From positions 29,108,788 to 29,172,787 of the forward strand of contig CM031610.1 of the NCBI GenBank assembly GCA_018398815.1: a stretch of DNA of 64,000 bases. Direction: 5' to 3'. The DNA is from Conus ventricosus. Taxonomy: Eukaryota; Mollusca; Gastropoda; Neogastropoda; Conidae. Below, piece after piece: positions 47,122 through 51,640 of the stretch (position 1 is the stretch's first letter; each line of letters begins with the position of its first letter). The translations under genes and the position numbers were made by a program. The notes below the pieces were generated by a model, which searched no databases, was not told the DNA's origin, and worked only from the letters and a program-made list of their open reading frames with translations.

Positions 47122-48288
47122 TTGTGAAATCCTGTATTTCAGTGTTTATTATAATTTAGGAACTTCAAAATTTGACTTTCAGTATGTGCTGATTCCACAA
47201 GTTTCTCATTTATCAAAATTTGGATATTGTGACTTTCAAAATGTGCTGTTTCCGCAAGTTGATCTCTGTTATATGAGACTGAACTTTAAAGTGTTTGATG
47301 CAGTTACTGACTTTGTGTGCACCAACTTCAAACTTGATATTGTGGGATCATTAAACCTGAAAAGTGAAACTTATTGAGCAACCCCAGAAGTGAGATTTCA
47401 TCCAAAGACTATAGTTGGTGAACACCTGTAAAACACTCATGTTAAAGGGGGAGTGTTCATTTTATTATGTGTTTAACCCCTTCTCCCCTTGCCCCAAATA
47501 TGTCTTCCTGTAATAATTGTGTGTTTACAGCAATTTTTATGCACTAAATAACTCTTGAAATTATGTCCAGAAAGCGCGAAATGGCATAGATTTACACTCG
47601 GTTTTTAAAAAAATTTTCCCGGGGGAGCATACCCCCGGACCCCCCTAGTTTCAGTGGTTTTTTCCTCCTCCTGTTTTAAGCCCTGTAGATTGTTCGTCTA
47701 TGTATTTGTCTGACTTTATTCAAGTTTAAAAGGCTGTGCCAGTCTTGAATAAAAGTTACTCTGTGTTAGGTTTTCTTATGGGAGCAAAACATACCCCACT
47801 TGTTTACTGTTTATTGTCTAGATTATATGGTCAGCTGGTTGTAAGCAATGAATGGAATTGGATCTAAACTGGTAATGGAGGTGCGTTTTTTTTTTTTCAA
47901 GGAAACATTCTTTTGCGCATCAGTAGATTTGGCGCAACCCTTTGACTGAAAATTGGGAGAAAAGTAGACAGAAATCTCGTAAGTTTCTCTGTTATCTCTC
48001 ATATCTCCAGGTATCTCTCTAGCTCTTTTTTAAAAGCTAAATCTTCAGAAACTGCAAAGGTAGCAGAATAGTAAGACATCTGTAGATTAAAGTAATTGCT
48101 GTGTTTATTGATAAAACTAAGTGAATCAGATGCATGATTGAAATATATGACATATGTGATTATTACCTATGCAGAAAGAAATGGTGCCGTCAGGTAGTCT
48201 GGCTGCTTTACCATCGACATTCCAGTCCCTACCTCCCCAGGCCTCAGAATACAGCCTGGCGGCCATTACCCTACCTCCAGAAATTGTG
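13353..48288 (+). CDS. SND1: Tudor-SN / staphylococcal nuclease domain protein 1, partial gene of 20 exons
   Basis: SND1 (Tudor-SN, p100) is a cytoplasmic and nuclear RNA-binding nuclease and co-activator with four SN (OB-fold) repeats followed by a Tudor domain embedded in a split fifth SN repeat. Known roles include RISC, splicing, transcription and decay of edited RNA. Exons: 13353-13403, 19693-19842, 20773-20896, 22833-22914, 24112-24269, 24708-24799, 25227-25385, 26102-26208, 27008-27098, 30700-30791, 31173-31299, 32463-32545, 33367-33550, 36542-36683, 39684-39796, 43527-43715, 45022-45157, 45640-45766, 45955-46021, 48175-48288. All GT-AG junctions join in phase to 2388 nt (796 codons) without a stop. 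Landmarks are [117 protein letters not shown] and the Tudor [11 protein letters not shown] / FIDFGN. The family is about 900 residues, so roughly 110 C-terminal residues are missing here. Introns are packed with mobile elements. Confidence 0.97.
13965..14345. repeat. ~200-bp imperfect tandem duplication with poly-G tract
   Basis: The block with GAGGGGAG, a GT-rich stretch, CCACAGATTGCCTGAAAG, GGAAGGAAGAA and AGAGAGACTCAGTA occurs at 13970-14140 and again at 14182-14337. The first copy holds (GT)n plus 24 G (14012-14035); the second lacks the G tract. Confidence 0.8.
15087..17097 (+). mobile_element. 5'-truncated copy of the RNase H-bearing LINE
   Basis: Starts inside the reverse transcriptase coding region (CTCCTGCCCTCTTTAGTATT, matching about 57164 of the full-length copy) and runs through the RNase H domain and 3' UTR to the (CTTAT)n tail. 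Frames are broken many times; recognisable peptides include [17 protein letters not shown] and the [16 protein letters not shown] zinc-like C-terminus. Flanked by ATCTGTCCACTCT at 15077-15089 and 17098-17110. The 3' end is present twice, with a third target copy between. Confidence 0.93.
16971..17097 (+). repeat. Duplicated LINE 3' ends separated by a target-site copy
   Basis: The terminal segment GCCCTGATGTGGCCCTTTGC through GGCTGGGCTATAAGCAACAT and CTTAT repeats occurs twice (about 16971-17022 and 17038-17097). Between the two lies TTATCTGTCCACTC, the same sequence that flanks the whole insertion. Confidence 0.95.
17206..17630. repeat. Long (CA)n-dominated microsatellite
   Basis: CT repeat followed by about 400 bp of CA repeat with interruptions. 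The His/Thr and Cys/Val reading frames over it are repeat translations. Confidence 0.95.
17631..19320. other. SND1 intron 1 remainder, no feature recognised
   Basis: C/T-rich then AT-rich sequence. No exon, RNA gene or named repeat recognised. Confidence 0.4.
19321..19427 (+). mobile_element. Partial SINE body
   Basis: About 105 bp closely match the body of the SINE at 9168-9597 (ACATCTTGCACACACGTAAA, ACCAACTTTTGGAAGAGAAG, GTTACACATAGCATGCACC). Both ends are missing. Confidence 0.9.
19505..19660 (+). mobile_element. 3' part of a second SINE type
   Basis: The segment with CTCTTCAGTCGGCACTACCC, AGGGCTTAGAGCTGGTCTCT and GAGGATAGGTGCTATATAAG, followed by a variable ATAATAATG tail, resembles the 3' end of a SINE I associate with gastropod genomes (from memory). 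Confidence 0.6.
19693..19842 (+). CDS. SND1: SND1 exon 2 (SN repeat 1)
   Basis: Fifty codons starting [16 protein letters not shown] after TTGTGTAG and ending ETKDE before GTCAGT. Phase 0 at both ends. This is the first strand region of SN repeat 1. Confidence 0.97.
20773..20896 (+). CDS. SND1: SND1 exon 3 (SN repeat 1)
   Basis: Encodes [20 protein letters not shown] followed by the [10 protein letters not shown] strand. Acceptor TTTTAG, donor GTATGA, ends in phase 1. Confidence 0.97.
21344..21483. repeat. Exact 70-bp tandem duplication
   Basis: The unit starting GGATGCAAATACTAACAAAT at 21344 is repeated from 21414 with no visible difference. A duplication this clean is either recent or an assembly artefact. 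Confidence 0.95.
21655..22640. repeat. Diverged minisatellite (GACTGGTCTAGTGCTCAGTC)
   Basis: Segments related to AAAAGACTGGTCTAGTGCTC and AGTCATACTG recur irregularly every ~50-70 bp (for example near 21778, 21868, 21928, 21975, 22420 and 22490). The fold-back element at 22039-22407 lies inside it. Confidence 0.75.
22039..22407. mobile_element. Fold-back element with ~155-bp inverted arms
   Basis: The left arm (about 22084-22233, from TTAAATAAATGTTAGCGAA) is nearly the reverse complement of the right arm (about 22258-22405, to TTCGCTAACATTTATTTAA), with a ~25-bp loop. Each arm contains ACCTGAAGAAGACCT-type sequence followed by GTCGAAACGC, a hairpin-plus-GAAACG motif that I associate with Penelope-like elements (inference). 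The direct repeat TCATACTGGAAAA flanks it (22026-22038 and 22408-22420), but it sits in a minisatellite, so the target duplication is not certain. Confidence 0.85.
22833..22914 (+). CDS. SND1: SND1 exon 4 (SN repeat 1)
   Basis: Encodes [20 protein letters not shown] and the following MGIRKD. Acceptor TTTTTCAG, donor GTAAGT, ends in phase 2. Confidence 0.96.
23762..23866 (+). mobile_element. SINE 3' end fragment
   Basis: TTGGCGGATAAAAAAGGTCA, ACACAAAACTCCACT and ACGCAGAAAGAAAGAA match the 3' end of the SINE at 9168-9597. 5'-truncated. Confidence 0.9.
24112..24269 (+). CDS. SND1: SND1 exon 5 (end of SN1, linker to SN2)
   Basis: Encodes [20 protein letters not shown] and further on [17 protein letters not shown], the conserved linker motif. 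Acceptor GTCCTCAG, donor GTAGAT, ends in phase 1. Confidence 0.96.
24457..24583. repeat. 65-bp tandem repeat, two copies
   Basis: GTTGAATATTATTGAT, TTTTTTACAATTAA and CTGGAATATAAGTCG occur at 24457 and again at 24522. Confidence 0.9.
24708..24799 (+). CDS. SND1: SND1 exon 6 (SN repeat 2)
   Basis: Encodes [20 protein letters not shown] and [11 protein letters not shown]. Acceptor TGATTTCAG, donor GTATGT, ends in phase 0. Confidence 0.97.
25227..25385 (+). CDS. SND1: SND1 exon 7 (SN repeat 2)
   Basis: Encodes [20 protein letters not shown], then [17 protein letters not shown] and ends GTVLHP before GTAAGT. Phase 0. In known homologues the next residues are NGNITELLL, which here begin exon 8. 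Confidence 0.97.
25924..25968 (+). CDS. Candidate 45-nt SND1 microexon (alternative)
   Basis: Between exons 7 and 8, both phase 0, lies a 45-nt open segment ([15 protein letters not shown], 15 codons, no stop) with acceptor GATTGTCACACAG and consensus donor GG|GTAAGT. Inclusion would insert 15 residues between LHP and NGNIT of SN repeat 2, a position where vertebrate SND1 has no insert. The splice sites and phase are seen; usage is inference. The segment could also be a non-used pseudoexon. Confidence 0.4.
26102..26208 (+). CDS. SND1: SND1 exon 8 (SN repeat 2)
   Basis: Encodes [20 protein letters not shown] and [10 protein letters not shown], a highly conserved SN signature. Acceptor TTTTCAG, donor GTGAGA, ends in phase 2. 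Confidence 0.97.
26417..26482. repeat. (CA)n microsatellite
   Basis: About 65 bp of CA repeat in SND1 intron 8. A second CA repeat lies at 26717-26779. Confidence 0.95.
27008..27098 (+). CDS. SND1: SND1 exon 9 (end of SN2)
   Basis: Encodes [20 protein letters not shown] and [10 protein letters not shown]. Acceptor CATCAG, donor GTATGT, ends in phase 0. The following intron holds a Tc1 element and a hAT-like element. Confidence 0.97.
27212..28782 (-). mobile_element. Tc1-like DNA transposon with intact TIRs
   Basis: The terminal inverted repeats are about 25 bp and nearly identical (left TACTACTCCGCAAAAGTTAA at 27212, right the complement of TTAACTTTTGCGGACGAGTA ending at 28782). TA dinucleotides flank both ends (27210-27211 and 28783-28784), the classic Tc1/mariner target duplication. 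Length 1571 bp. It inserted in SND1 intron 9. Confidence 0.96.
27436..28417 (-). pseudogene. Tc1 transposase (DD34E), frameshifted
   Basis: N-terminal part 28417 to about 28035: helix-turn-helix pair with [20 protein letters not shown] and GRPRTT, the AT-hook-like GRPR linker of Tc1. C-terminal part 28041-27436: catalytic motifs VLFTDESRF (first Asp), [10 protein letters not shown] (second Asp) and [10 protein letters not shown] (Glu) with 34 residues between second Asp and Glu. The two parts lie in different frames and about 15-20 residues expected between IPPALEQ and the QQWGR motif are absent, so the enzyme is broken near 28040. Conserved TIRs suggest the copy may still be mobilised in trans. 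Confidence 0.95.
29204..30658 (+). mobile_element. hAT-like element carrying a BED-like zinc-finger ORF (copy 1)
   Basis: The ends are inverted: CAGAGATGGGATT at 29204 and AATCCCATCTCTG ending at 30658. They are flanked by a direct repeat ATGAT (29199-29203 and 30659-30663), a 5-bp target duplication. CAGRG termini are typical of hAT transposons, which usually make 8-bp and in some groups 5-6-bp duplications. Inside are a 27-base poly-G tract (29298-29324), a zinc-finger ORF, a (CT)n tract (29951-29991) and a 3' segment with CCCCTGACCCCCACC and CCCCCGGACCCCC. Length 1455 bp. The right end is 41 bp from SND1 exon 10. Confidence 0.8.
29489..30025 (+). CDS. BED-like zinc-finger ORF in hAT-like element 1
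   Basis: A 178-codon frame. Residues ~30-80 hold the likely start [15 protein letters not shown] and [13 protein letters not shown]. Around residues 95-135 is [20 protein letters not shown] followed by [13 protein letters not shown], i.e. C-x2-C then H-x5-H, a BED/TTF-type finger as found at the N-terminus of hAT transposases. After about 150 residues the frame runs into the CT microsatellite (Ser-Leu repeat), so the catalytic domain is missing. The related ORF in the 46227-47685 element shares KNKWxWxW and the C-x2-C / H-x5-H finger. Confidence 0.6.
30700..30791 (+). CDS. SND1: SND1 exon 10 (SN repeat 3)
   Basis: Encodes [20 protein letters not shown] and [11 protein letters not shown]. The donor is the weak GTTTGG, and the exon ends in phase 2. 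The hAT-like element of the preceding intron ends only 41 bp upstream of this exon. Confidence 0.95.
31173..31299 (+). CDS. SND1: SND1 exon 11 (SN repeat 3)
   Basis: Encodes [20 protein letters not shown] followed by [20 protein letters not shown], one of the most conserved SND1 stretches. Acceptor GTTGCAG, donor GTATCC, ends in phase 0. Confidence 0.97.
32463..32545 (+). CDS. SND1: SND1 exon 12 (SN repeat 3)
   Basis: Encodes [20 protein letters not shown] and CSVFIGD. Acceptor TGTTGCAG, donor GTAAGT, ends in phase 2. Confidence 0.96.
33367..33550 (+). CDS. SND1: SND1 exon 13 (end of SN3)
   Basis: Encodes [40 protein letters not shown] and LHRVADIAG. Acceptor GTTGACAG, donor GTAAGG, ends in phase 0. 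Confidence 0.97.
33623..33898 (+). repeat. Direct repeat A flanking the DIRS-like fragment
   Basis: From TTTTGTAACCCTTTTTCAAT to AATGGTGCTTTTTGTTGTA this ~270-bp intron sequence is almost identical to 35961-36230; the main difference is an 8-bp indel in the CT-rich part. The two copies bracket the DIRS-like insertion. Confidence 0.95.
33649..33762. repeat. CT-rich low-complexity tract (copy A)
   Basis: CTCT/CTGTCT-rich tract that is part of the longer direct repeat 33623-33898. Confidence 0.85.
33868..35605 (+). pseudogene. DIRS RNase H remnant and tyrosine recombinase, frameshifted
   Basis: The first frame (to 34929) begins with the end of the RNase H region ([30 protein letters not shown]), then VDALSLPW and [11 protein letters not shown], which follow the RT/RNase H in DIRS elements, then the SAM-like core-binding region of a tyrosine recombinase ([20 protein letters not shown]). 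After a break near 34900, the frame ending at 35605 has the catalytic half: [32 protein letters not shown] (the H-x-x-R motif) and NFYLRDI with the candidate nucleophile Tyr. The recombinase integrates circular cDNA in this family. The break and the missing 5' part make it non-functional. Confidence 0.88.
33899..35960 (+). mobile_element. 5'-truncated DIRS-like retrotransposon
   Basis: Begins inside the RNase H-like end of a DIRS polyprotein, continues through a tyrosine recombinase and ends with an array of short inverted repeats (35611-35956). High GC and CpG-rich codon use contrast with the AT-rich intron. No LTR and no integrase are present. It is bounded on both sides by the ~270-bp direct repeat rather than a short target duplication. 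Confidence 0.9.
35611..35956. repeat. Inverted repeats at the DIRS-like 3' end
   Basis: GCTATGGTCTGACATGGTA at 35611 pairs with TACCATGTCAGAC at 35688-35700. In addition 35650-35700 is the reverse complement of 35907-35956 (GTCTGACATGATAAGTATAT through GGGAGTATAACACAAACTCC). The three partly complementary blocks are compatible with the inverted terminal and internal complementary regions of DIRS elements. Confidence 0.9.
35961..36230 (+). repeat. Direct repeat B flanking the DIRS-like fragment
   Basis: Second copy of the intron segment 33623-33898, ending at TTTTTGTTGTA and continuing into unique intron sequence up to SND1 exon 14. Confidence 0.95.
36542..36683 (+). CDS. SND1: SND1 exon 14 (SN repeat 4 start)
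   Basis: Encodes [20 protein letters not shown] and [16 protein letters not shown]. Acceptor GGTTCCAG, donor GTAAGA, ends in phase 1. The preceding intron carries the DIRS-like fragment. Confidence 0.97.
37244..38103 (-). mobile_element. Composite ~860-bp tRNA-headed retroposon
   Basis: On the minus strand a tRNA-like head begins at about 38103, with A box TGGCGAAGTGG and B box GGGTTCGAATCCC. A ~330-bp SINE body ends near 37776 with GATTTCCATTTCG-type sequence, followed by ~530 bp of GC-rich sequence of unknown origin and a terminal poly-A (poly-T at 37241-37262 on the + strand). The direct repeat GACAAGTATCAGTTT flanks the whole (37229-37243 and 38104-38118), so head, body and GC-rich part were inserted as one unit. 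Confidence 0.85.
38964..39432. mobile_element. piggyBac-like MITE
   Basis: The left end TTAACCTTTACC (38964) and right end GGTAAAGGTTCA (to 39432) are inverted. The left TTAA target is intact, the right is mutated to TTCA. Internally it contains three short palindromes of type GGGTC-n-GACCC (near 39019, 39079 and 39140). No ORF, so it would be non-autonomous. It is interrupted by a tiny LINE tail at 39182-39237. Confidence 0.6.
39182..39237 (-). mobile_element. 56-bp LINE 3'-tail insertion
   Basis: GGATAAGATAATGTTGCTTA through GGGCCACATCAGGGCT is the reverse complement of the 3' terminus of the LINE at 53161-59128, starting in the CTTAT-type tail. The flanks GGTCCTGGAGTA (39170-39181) and GGTCCTGGGGTA (39238-39249) are a 12-bp target duplication with one mismatch. 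Confidence 0.93.
39684..39796 (+). CDS. SND1: SND1 exon 15 (SN repeat 4)
   Basis: Encodes [20 protein letters not shown] and [15 protein letters not shown]. Acceptor GCTTGTAG, donor GTTGGT, ends in phase 0. Confidence 0.97.
40120..40312. repeat. Left terminal inverted repeat with palindromic sub-units
   Basis: Multiple TTGCCTAATGTGAACATTAG-type units with variants. It pairs with 42993-43166. Confidence 0.92.
40719..42428 (-). pseudogene. Integrase-like transposase of the Ginger-like element, two frameshifts
   Basis: Starts at [20 protein letters not shown] (42428). The N-terminal zinc-binding HHCC module is AHEAIGHGG then [10 protein letters not shown]. The DDE core follows: [14 protein letters not shown] (first Asp), [10 protein letters not shown] (second Asp), [20 protein letters not shown] (Glu). 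About 37 residues separate the second Asp and the Glu across the break. A Glu/Ala-rich repetitive acidic segment (minus strand, about 41190-41415) separates the core from the C-terminal part, which ends [13 protein letters not shown]. Breaks lie near 42112 (poly-T) and near 41715 (one-base shift). The family catalyses cut-and-paste transposition using a Gypsy-type integrase fold. Confidence 0.9.
42403..42536 (-). repeat. Duplicated start region of the Ginger-like transposase
   Basis: GAGTTCAAAGGCAGCTTGGT with CCAAACTAAAACAAAC (42403-42452) recurs diverged as AAGTTCAAAGGCAATTTGGT with GCAAACTAAAACAAAC (42487-42536). Both contain an ATG in the same context on the minus strand. Confidence 0.8.
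42993..43166. repeat. Right terminal inverted repeat with palindromic sub-units
   Basis: ATTCACATTAGGCAAAATGC and several TTGCCTAATGTGAACATT units in alternating orientation, ending ATTCACATTGAGCGTAACA. Confidence 0.92.
43527..43715 (+). CDS. SND1: SND1 exon 16 (SN repeat 4)
   Basis: Encodes [40 protein letters not shown] and a Lys/Ala-rich end. Acceptor CCCCTGCAG, donor GTATGA, phase 0 at both ends. The Ginger-like element ends about 360 bp upstream. Confidence 0.97.
45022..45157 (+). CDS. SND1: SND1 exon 17 (linker to Tudor)
   Basis: Encodes [20 protein letters not shown] and the strand [20 protein letters not shown] that precedes the Tudor domain. Acceptor TTTTCTCAG, donor GTAAGA, ends in phase 1. 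Confidence 0.96.
45640..45766 (+). CDS. SND1: SND1 exon 18 (Tudor domain)
   Basis: Encodes [20 protein letters not shown] and [15 protein letters not shown], the start of the Tudor barrel. The donor GTGTGT splits the Trp codon of the WYRA motif (phase 2). Confidence 0.96.
45955..46021 (+). CDS. SND1: SND1 exon 19 (Tudor domain)
   Basis: Encodes [20 protein letters not shown] then GN, the Tudor strands that carry aromatic cage residues in the family (W/Y, F, Y/F). Acceptor TTGACAG, donor GTGAGA, phase 0. Confidence 0.97.
46430..47060 (+). pseudogene. BED-like zinc-finger ORF in hAT-like element 2, frameshifted
   Basis: Starts with an ATGGCGGAGCGC context at 46432, then in another frame encodes [20 protein letters not shown] and [12 protein letters not shown] (C-x2-C). 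After a further shift near 46610 come [20 protein letters not shown] (H-x5-H) and a Lys/Glu/Ser-rich tail with two related repeats ([21 protein letters not shown]), ending [15 protein letters not shown] before the stop at 47058. The finger matches the ORF at 29489-30025. No transposase catalytic domain is present. Confidence 0.65.
47067..47118. repeat. (GT)n microsatellite
   Basis: About 50 bp of pure GT, immediately after the stop of the zinc-finger ORF. Confidence 0.95.
48175..48288 (+). CDS. SND1: SND1 exon 20 (end of Tudor, into SN5)
   Basis: Thirty-eight codons, starting [20 protein letters not shown] and including [17 protein letters not shown], match the segment after the Tudor strands where homologues have the A-x-EYA/S motif. 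Acceptor CCTATGCAG, donor GTGAGT, phase 0. The remaining SN5 exons are not seen downstream in this window. Confidence 0.9.
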
Positions 48289-48683
48289 GTGAGTTGGCAG
48301 AATACTTCTTTGATCCTTCTTCCTTCACTGTTCATTTGAACTGCAATGCGAACAACAATTTCTGCTTAAGCTTAGCCTGTCTGTCGGTAATGAATAAGAG
48401 ATGTTTTCCAGAGGCTGCTTAACCCGTTCCCTGCCTGGAACGTGTAACGCACGTCCGTACTTATCGTGAAAACCAAAATTCGCTACGCCACAGACGAGAA
48501 TTTGACGTCCTAACTTCGTCACAGAAAGCAGAAAAATCTAAATGGGAGACGACCGTGTAAAATGTTTTCACCTCTTCTACTGATGTCAGAGCAACGGCCC
48601 TTTCCCTTCACGTGACCGTTGGCTGACCATAGGGTTATGCAAATTACGAGTTGTGAGGTCAGAGCTGATTAGCGTACTACAAC

Positions 48684-49475
48684 ATGGCAGCGCGACCTAG
48701 CACATCGTCGAGTCGTCCCGTTTTCAGGCGATATACTGCGCTCGATGTGTTAGATGAAATTCTAAATGATGAAGATAGTGGCGATGAAGACCTTGGAGGG
48801 TTGGATTCTGATAGTAGCGATGAGGAGGAGACGGATGGGAATCAGCACCATCCACTTTTATCGGAGTAGGTGCTGGTGATGACGTCGATCCTTTGTTCGT
48901 TCCGCGTGACAGCAGTGAGGAAAGCGACGCTAGCAAGGGTGAGGAAGCAGAAATGGCGGATCCCGTGCCATCAACGAGTACTGCACCCCCTCCTGGACGA
49001 AGGGGACGGGTCGTGGACATGGCAGGGCTCAGGACGACGGCGAGGGTCCCGTGGAAGAGGCCGGGGCGTGGCATGGGCGTGGTCAGCAACAGCTGATCAG
49101 CGACTGGAGAGATGCTGATGCACAGGTCCCCAACCCTGGTGTAGTTTTTACTGGAAATCCAGGGGTCAAAGTCAACTGTGCTAATTTTTCGTCCTGTTGA
49201 CTATTTAGAATTACATTTTGCTGACCTTGTAAACCATCTGGTTGTTCAAACAAACCTGTATGCTGACCATTTCTGGAAGCACACACCCAATCTTCCAGCA
49301 TTTTCAAGGGCCAACACAGTGGGAGAAAGTGATGGTGCAGAAATGAGGAAGTTTCTGGGCCTAGTTCTACTTATGGGGATTGTGCGCCTGCCTTCCATTG
49401 AACTATACTGGACGAAGAAGGTGCTGTACAGAGTTTCCAGTCTTCAGTTCTGTCATGTCCAGAAACCGGTTCCAG
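48684..49475 (+). pseudogene. piggyBac-like transposase, N-terminal part
   Basis: MAARPSTSSSRPVFRRYTAL then an acidic Asp/Glu/Ser-rich region (residues ~25-60), typical of piggyBac N-termini. Frame changes near 48865 and 49090-49180 follow. The conserved start of the DDE_Tnp_1_7 domain is FRPVDYLELHFADLVNHLVV, then MRKFLGLVLLMGIVRLPSIE and YWTK. After a one-base shift near 49437 the conserved VMSRNRFQ can be read up to 49475, where a GC-type splice donor begins. Confidence 0.88.
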
Positions 49476-49883
49476 GCAAGTAGCTCTTTTTCTTTTTTCT
49501 TTTGCTTTTTTACTACTTGATTCTTCATCCCTCCACTATTCATTTTCCATATTTCTCTTCTTTGCCCTGTTTCCTACTGAAAGTACATGTTTAGGAAATA
49601 ATAACTGTATGGATAGGTGGGACTCTGTGTGTGTGTGTTGTGTGTGTGTGTGTGTGTGTGGTGTGTGTGTGTGTGTGCGTGTGTGTGTGTTTGTGTGTGT
49701 GTGTGCATGTGTGTGCACACATGTTGTGCATAAGCATGATCTATTTCTGTGTGCAAGTTTTCCATACAAGTTTGTTCATTTTCAAAACACAAAAGTACAT
49801 TTTTTTGCACTAGTGTGGTGTTTTTACATTCATGTGTGTGTGATACTGTTTGTGTGTGTTTATGTAAATGTGTACATCACTGT

Positions 49884-49920
<37 letters not shown>

Positions 49921-50219
49921 ATAAACATTATTTATTTATGTATGCAAGTTTTCCATGAAAGTTTATTTTGTAAAACACAAAAAGCACTTCTTTGGTACCA
50001 GTGTGGTGTTTTCATTTCATGTGTGTGTGTGATACTGTTAGTGTGTGTTTGTGTAAATGTGTACATGTGTGTGTGTGTGTGTGTGTGATACTGTTAGCAT
50101 GTGTTTGTGTAAATGTGTACATGTGAGTTGTGTGTGTGTGTGTGTGTGTGTAGGCTGTGCCTGTGTGACGTGATGTGATGTGATGTGTGTGATTGTGTGT
50201 GTGTTGTGTGTGTGTGTGT

Positions 50220-50253
<34 letters not shown>

Positions 50254-50286
50254 TGTGTGTGTGTGTGGATGTGTGTGTGTGTGTTG

Positions 50287-50338
<52 letters not shown>

Positions 50339-50410
50339 TGTGTGTGTGTGTGTGTGTGTGCCCAGTTGTGGGTCTGCTTACTGATCTTGAAAATTTATTC
50401 TGTATTTCAG
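49476..50410 (+). other. Probable GC-AG intron in the piggyBac transposase
   Basis: The donor CAG|GCAAGT is the standard GC-type 5' splice site and the acceptor is TTCTGTATTTCAG. Removing 49476-50410 joins RNRFQ to ILLQFLHFNDN without a gap, the exact order in piggyBac transposases. The 935-bp intron is largely (GT)n with repeated TGTGTAAATGTGTACATG units. Confidence 0.65.
49627..50370. repeat. (GT)n-rich minisatellite
   Basis: GT tracts at 49627-49715, 49887-49918 and 50062-50360 alternate with longer repeats: the ~185-bp segment with ATTTATTTCTGTGTGCAAGT, TTTTCCATACAAGTTTGTTC, CACTAGTGTGGTGTTTTTAC and TGTGATACTGTTTGTGTGTG (49737-49870) recurs diverged at 49929-50060. Confidence 0.9.
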
Positions 50411-51640
50411 ATTCTTCTTCAGTTTCTGCATTTCAATGACAATGCAGCCATGCCAGTGCAGGGTGATCCAGGGTACGACCGGCTCTACAAGATTCGACCC
50501 ATTCTGGACCATCTGCATGAGACGTTCCAGGAAGTGTATGAGCCCCGGCAAGCAGTGTGTGTTGACGAAAGTCTACTTCTTTGGAAGGGTAGATTAATAT
50601 TTCGTCAATACATACCCTTGAAACGTGCCCGGTTCGGAATAAAATCTACCTGTGCTGTGAGTCTGATGGCGGTGTCAAGGGAAGTGGTGGCTACTGCTAC
50701 CGCTTCAAGGTGTATGCTGGAAGGGAAGACCCCATCAACGAGGTCCAGCCTGTCCTGGAGTCTGTAAATGCAGACAACCCAACTCTCTCTGCCAGCGAGA
50801 AAATGGTGCTGTACCTGTAGCCCCTCTCCTGGAAAAGGGCTACCATGTCTACACAGACAACTGGTACAGTAGTCTGAGGCTGTACCTCTACCTCCTGGAA
50901 AGGAACACCTTGGCCTGCGGCACCATCCGGAGAACCGGGTATTCCAGAAGAGCTACGTGGTGTGAAGCTGGGCCCCGGATCATCAGCTGCTCTTTGTGGT
51001 GACAACAAGATCATCGCCACAAAGTACCACAGCACAAAAGTGGTGCACCTGCTGTCTACTGTGCACGCCACACTGAGGCACCAATTCCAGACCGGGGACG
51101 ACGGGGAATCAACATGCGTCCGTCCGTTTCATCCCAGTACAACAGGAATATGGGTGGGTCGACAAACAGGACCAGTTGCTTCACCCATATGACTGCACCC
51201 GCAAGTCGATGAAATGACGAAGAAATTATTTTTTCCATTTTCTTCAGGTTGCAGCCTGCAATTCCTTTATTTTGCAGAAGTCAAGAGGTGATGACTCCTG
51301 TAAAACTTTCTTAGGTTTTATGGAGAGTATTATCACTTCTTGGATTTGGCCAGACCAGGTGCCAGCTGTGGAAGAGGGCAAAACAGATGACGAGGTGAGG
51401 ATGGGTGCTAACCACTTTTTGTTCCAACTGCCACCGACACCAAACAAGGCTGCTCCTTCCAAGAAATGTCGAGTTTGTACTAAGAAACTCAACGTGAGGA
51501 AGGAATCCCGCTACTATTGCCCCTCCTGCCCCTCGAAGCCTGGTTTGTGCTTAGGCCAGTGTTTCATGGACTATCACACCAAGTTTTTGTATTGGAGTAG
51601 GATCATCTCTGTCGGTTTTCCTTTTTTTTTTTCTTAGTTG
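50411..51640 (+). pseudogene. piggyBac-like transposase, catalytic and C-terminal part
   Basis: Contains ILLQFLHFNDN, RLYKIRPILDHLHETFQEVY, the first catalytic Asp in AVCVDESLLLWKGRL, RQYIPLKRARFGIK, the second Asp in TDNWYSSLRLYLYLLERN (frame changed near 50670), and the third in YGWVDKQDQLLHPY (usual GGVDxxDQ). It ends with the Cys-rich finger KCRVCTKKL, RYYCPSCPSKPGLCLGQCF and YHTK before the stop at 51635-51637. Frame changes near 50670-50780, 50950 and 51110-51210 make it non-functional. The family transposes by cut-and-paste at TTAA. Confidence 0.92.

Larger units (their letters stand above)
46227..47685 (+). mobile_element. hAT-like element carrying a BED-like zinc-finger ORF (copy 2)
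   Basis: Inverted ends CAGGCTTAAAAC (46227) and GTTTTAAGCCCTG (to 47685) are flanked by a perfect 6-bp direct repeat TAGATT (46221-46226 and 47686-47691). Length 1459 bp, almost the same as the 29204-30658 element. It shares a 5' TTCCGC/GGCGGA-rich segment, a zinc-finger ORF, a microsatellite after the ORF ((GT)n at 47067-47118) and a CCCCCGGACCCCCC segment near the 3' end. It lies in the intron between the two Tudor-coding SND1 exons 19 and 20. Confidence 0.82.
48419..51640 (+). mobile_element. Degenerate piggyBac-like transposon
   Basis: The left end is probably TTAACCCGTTCCCTGCC at 48419, carrying the TTAA target and a CCC start. It is followed by a piggyBac-type transposase in pieces. 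I could not find a matching right inverted end, so the right limit is set at the transposase stop; the true end is lost or diverged. Confidence 0.75.
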
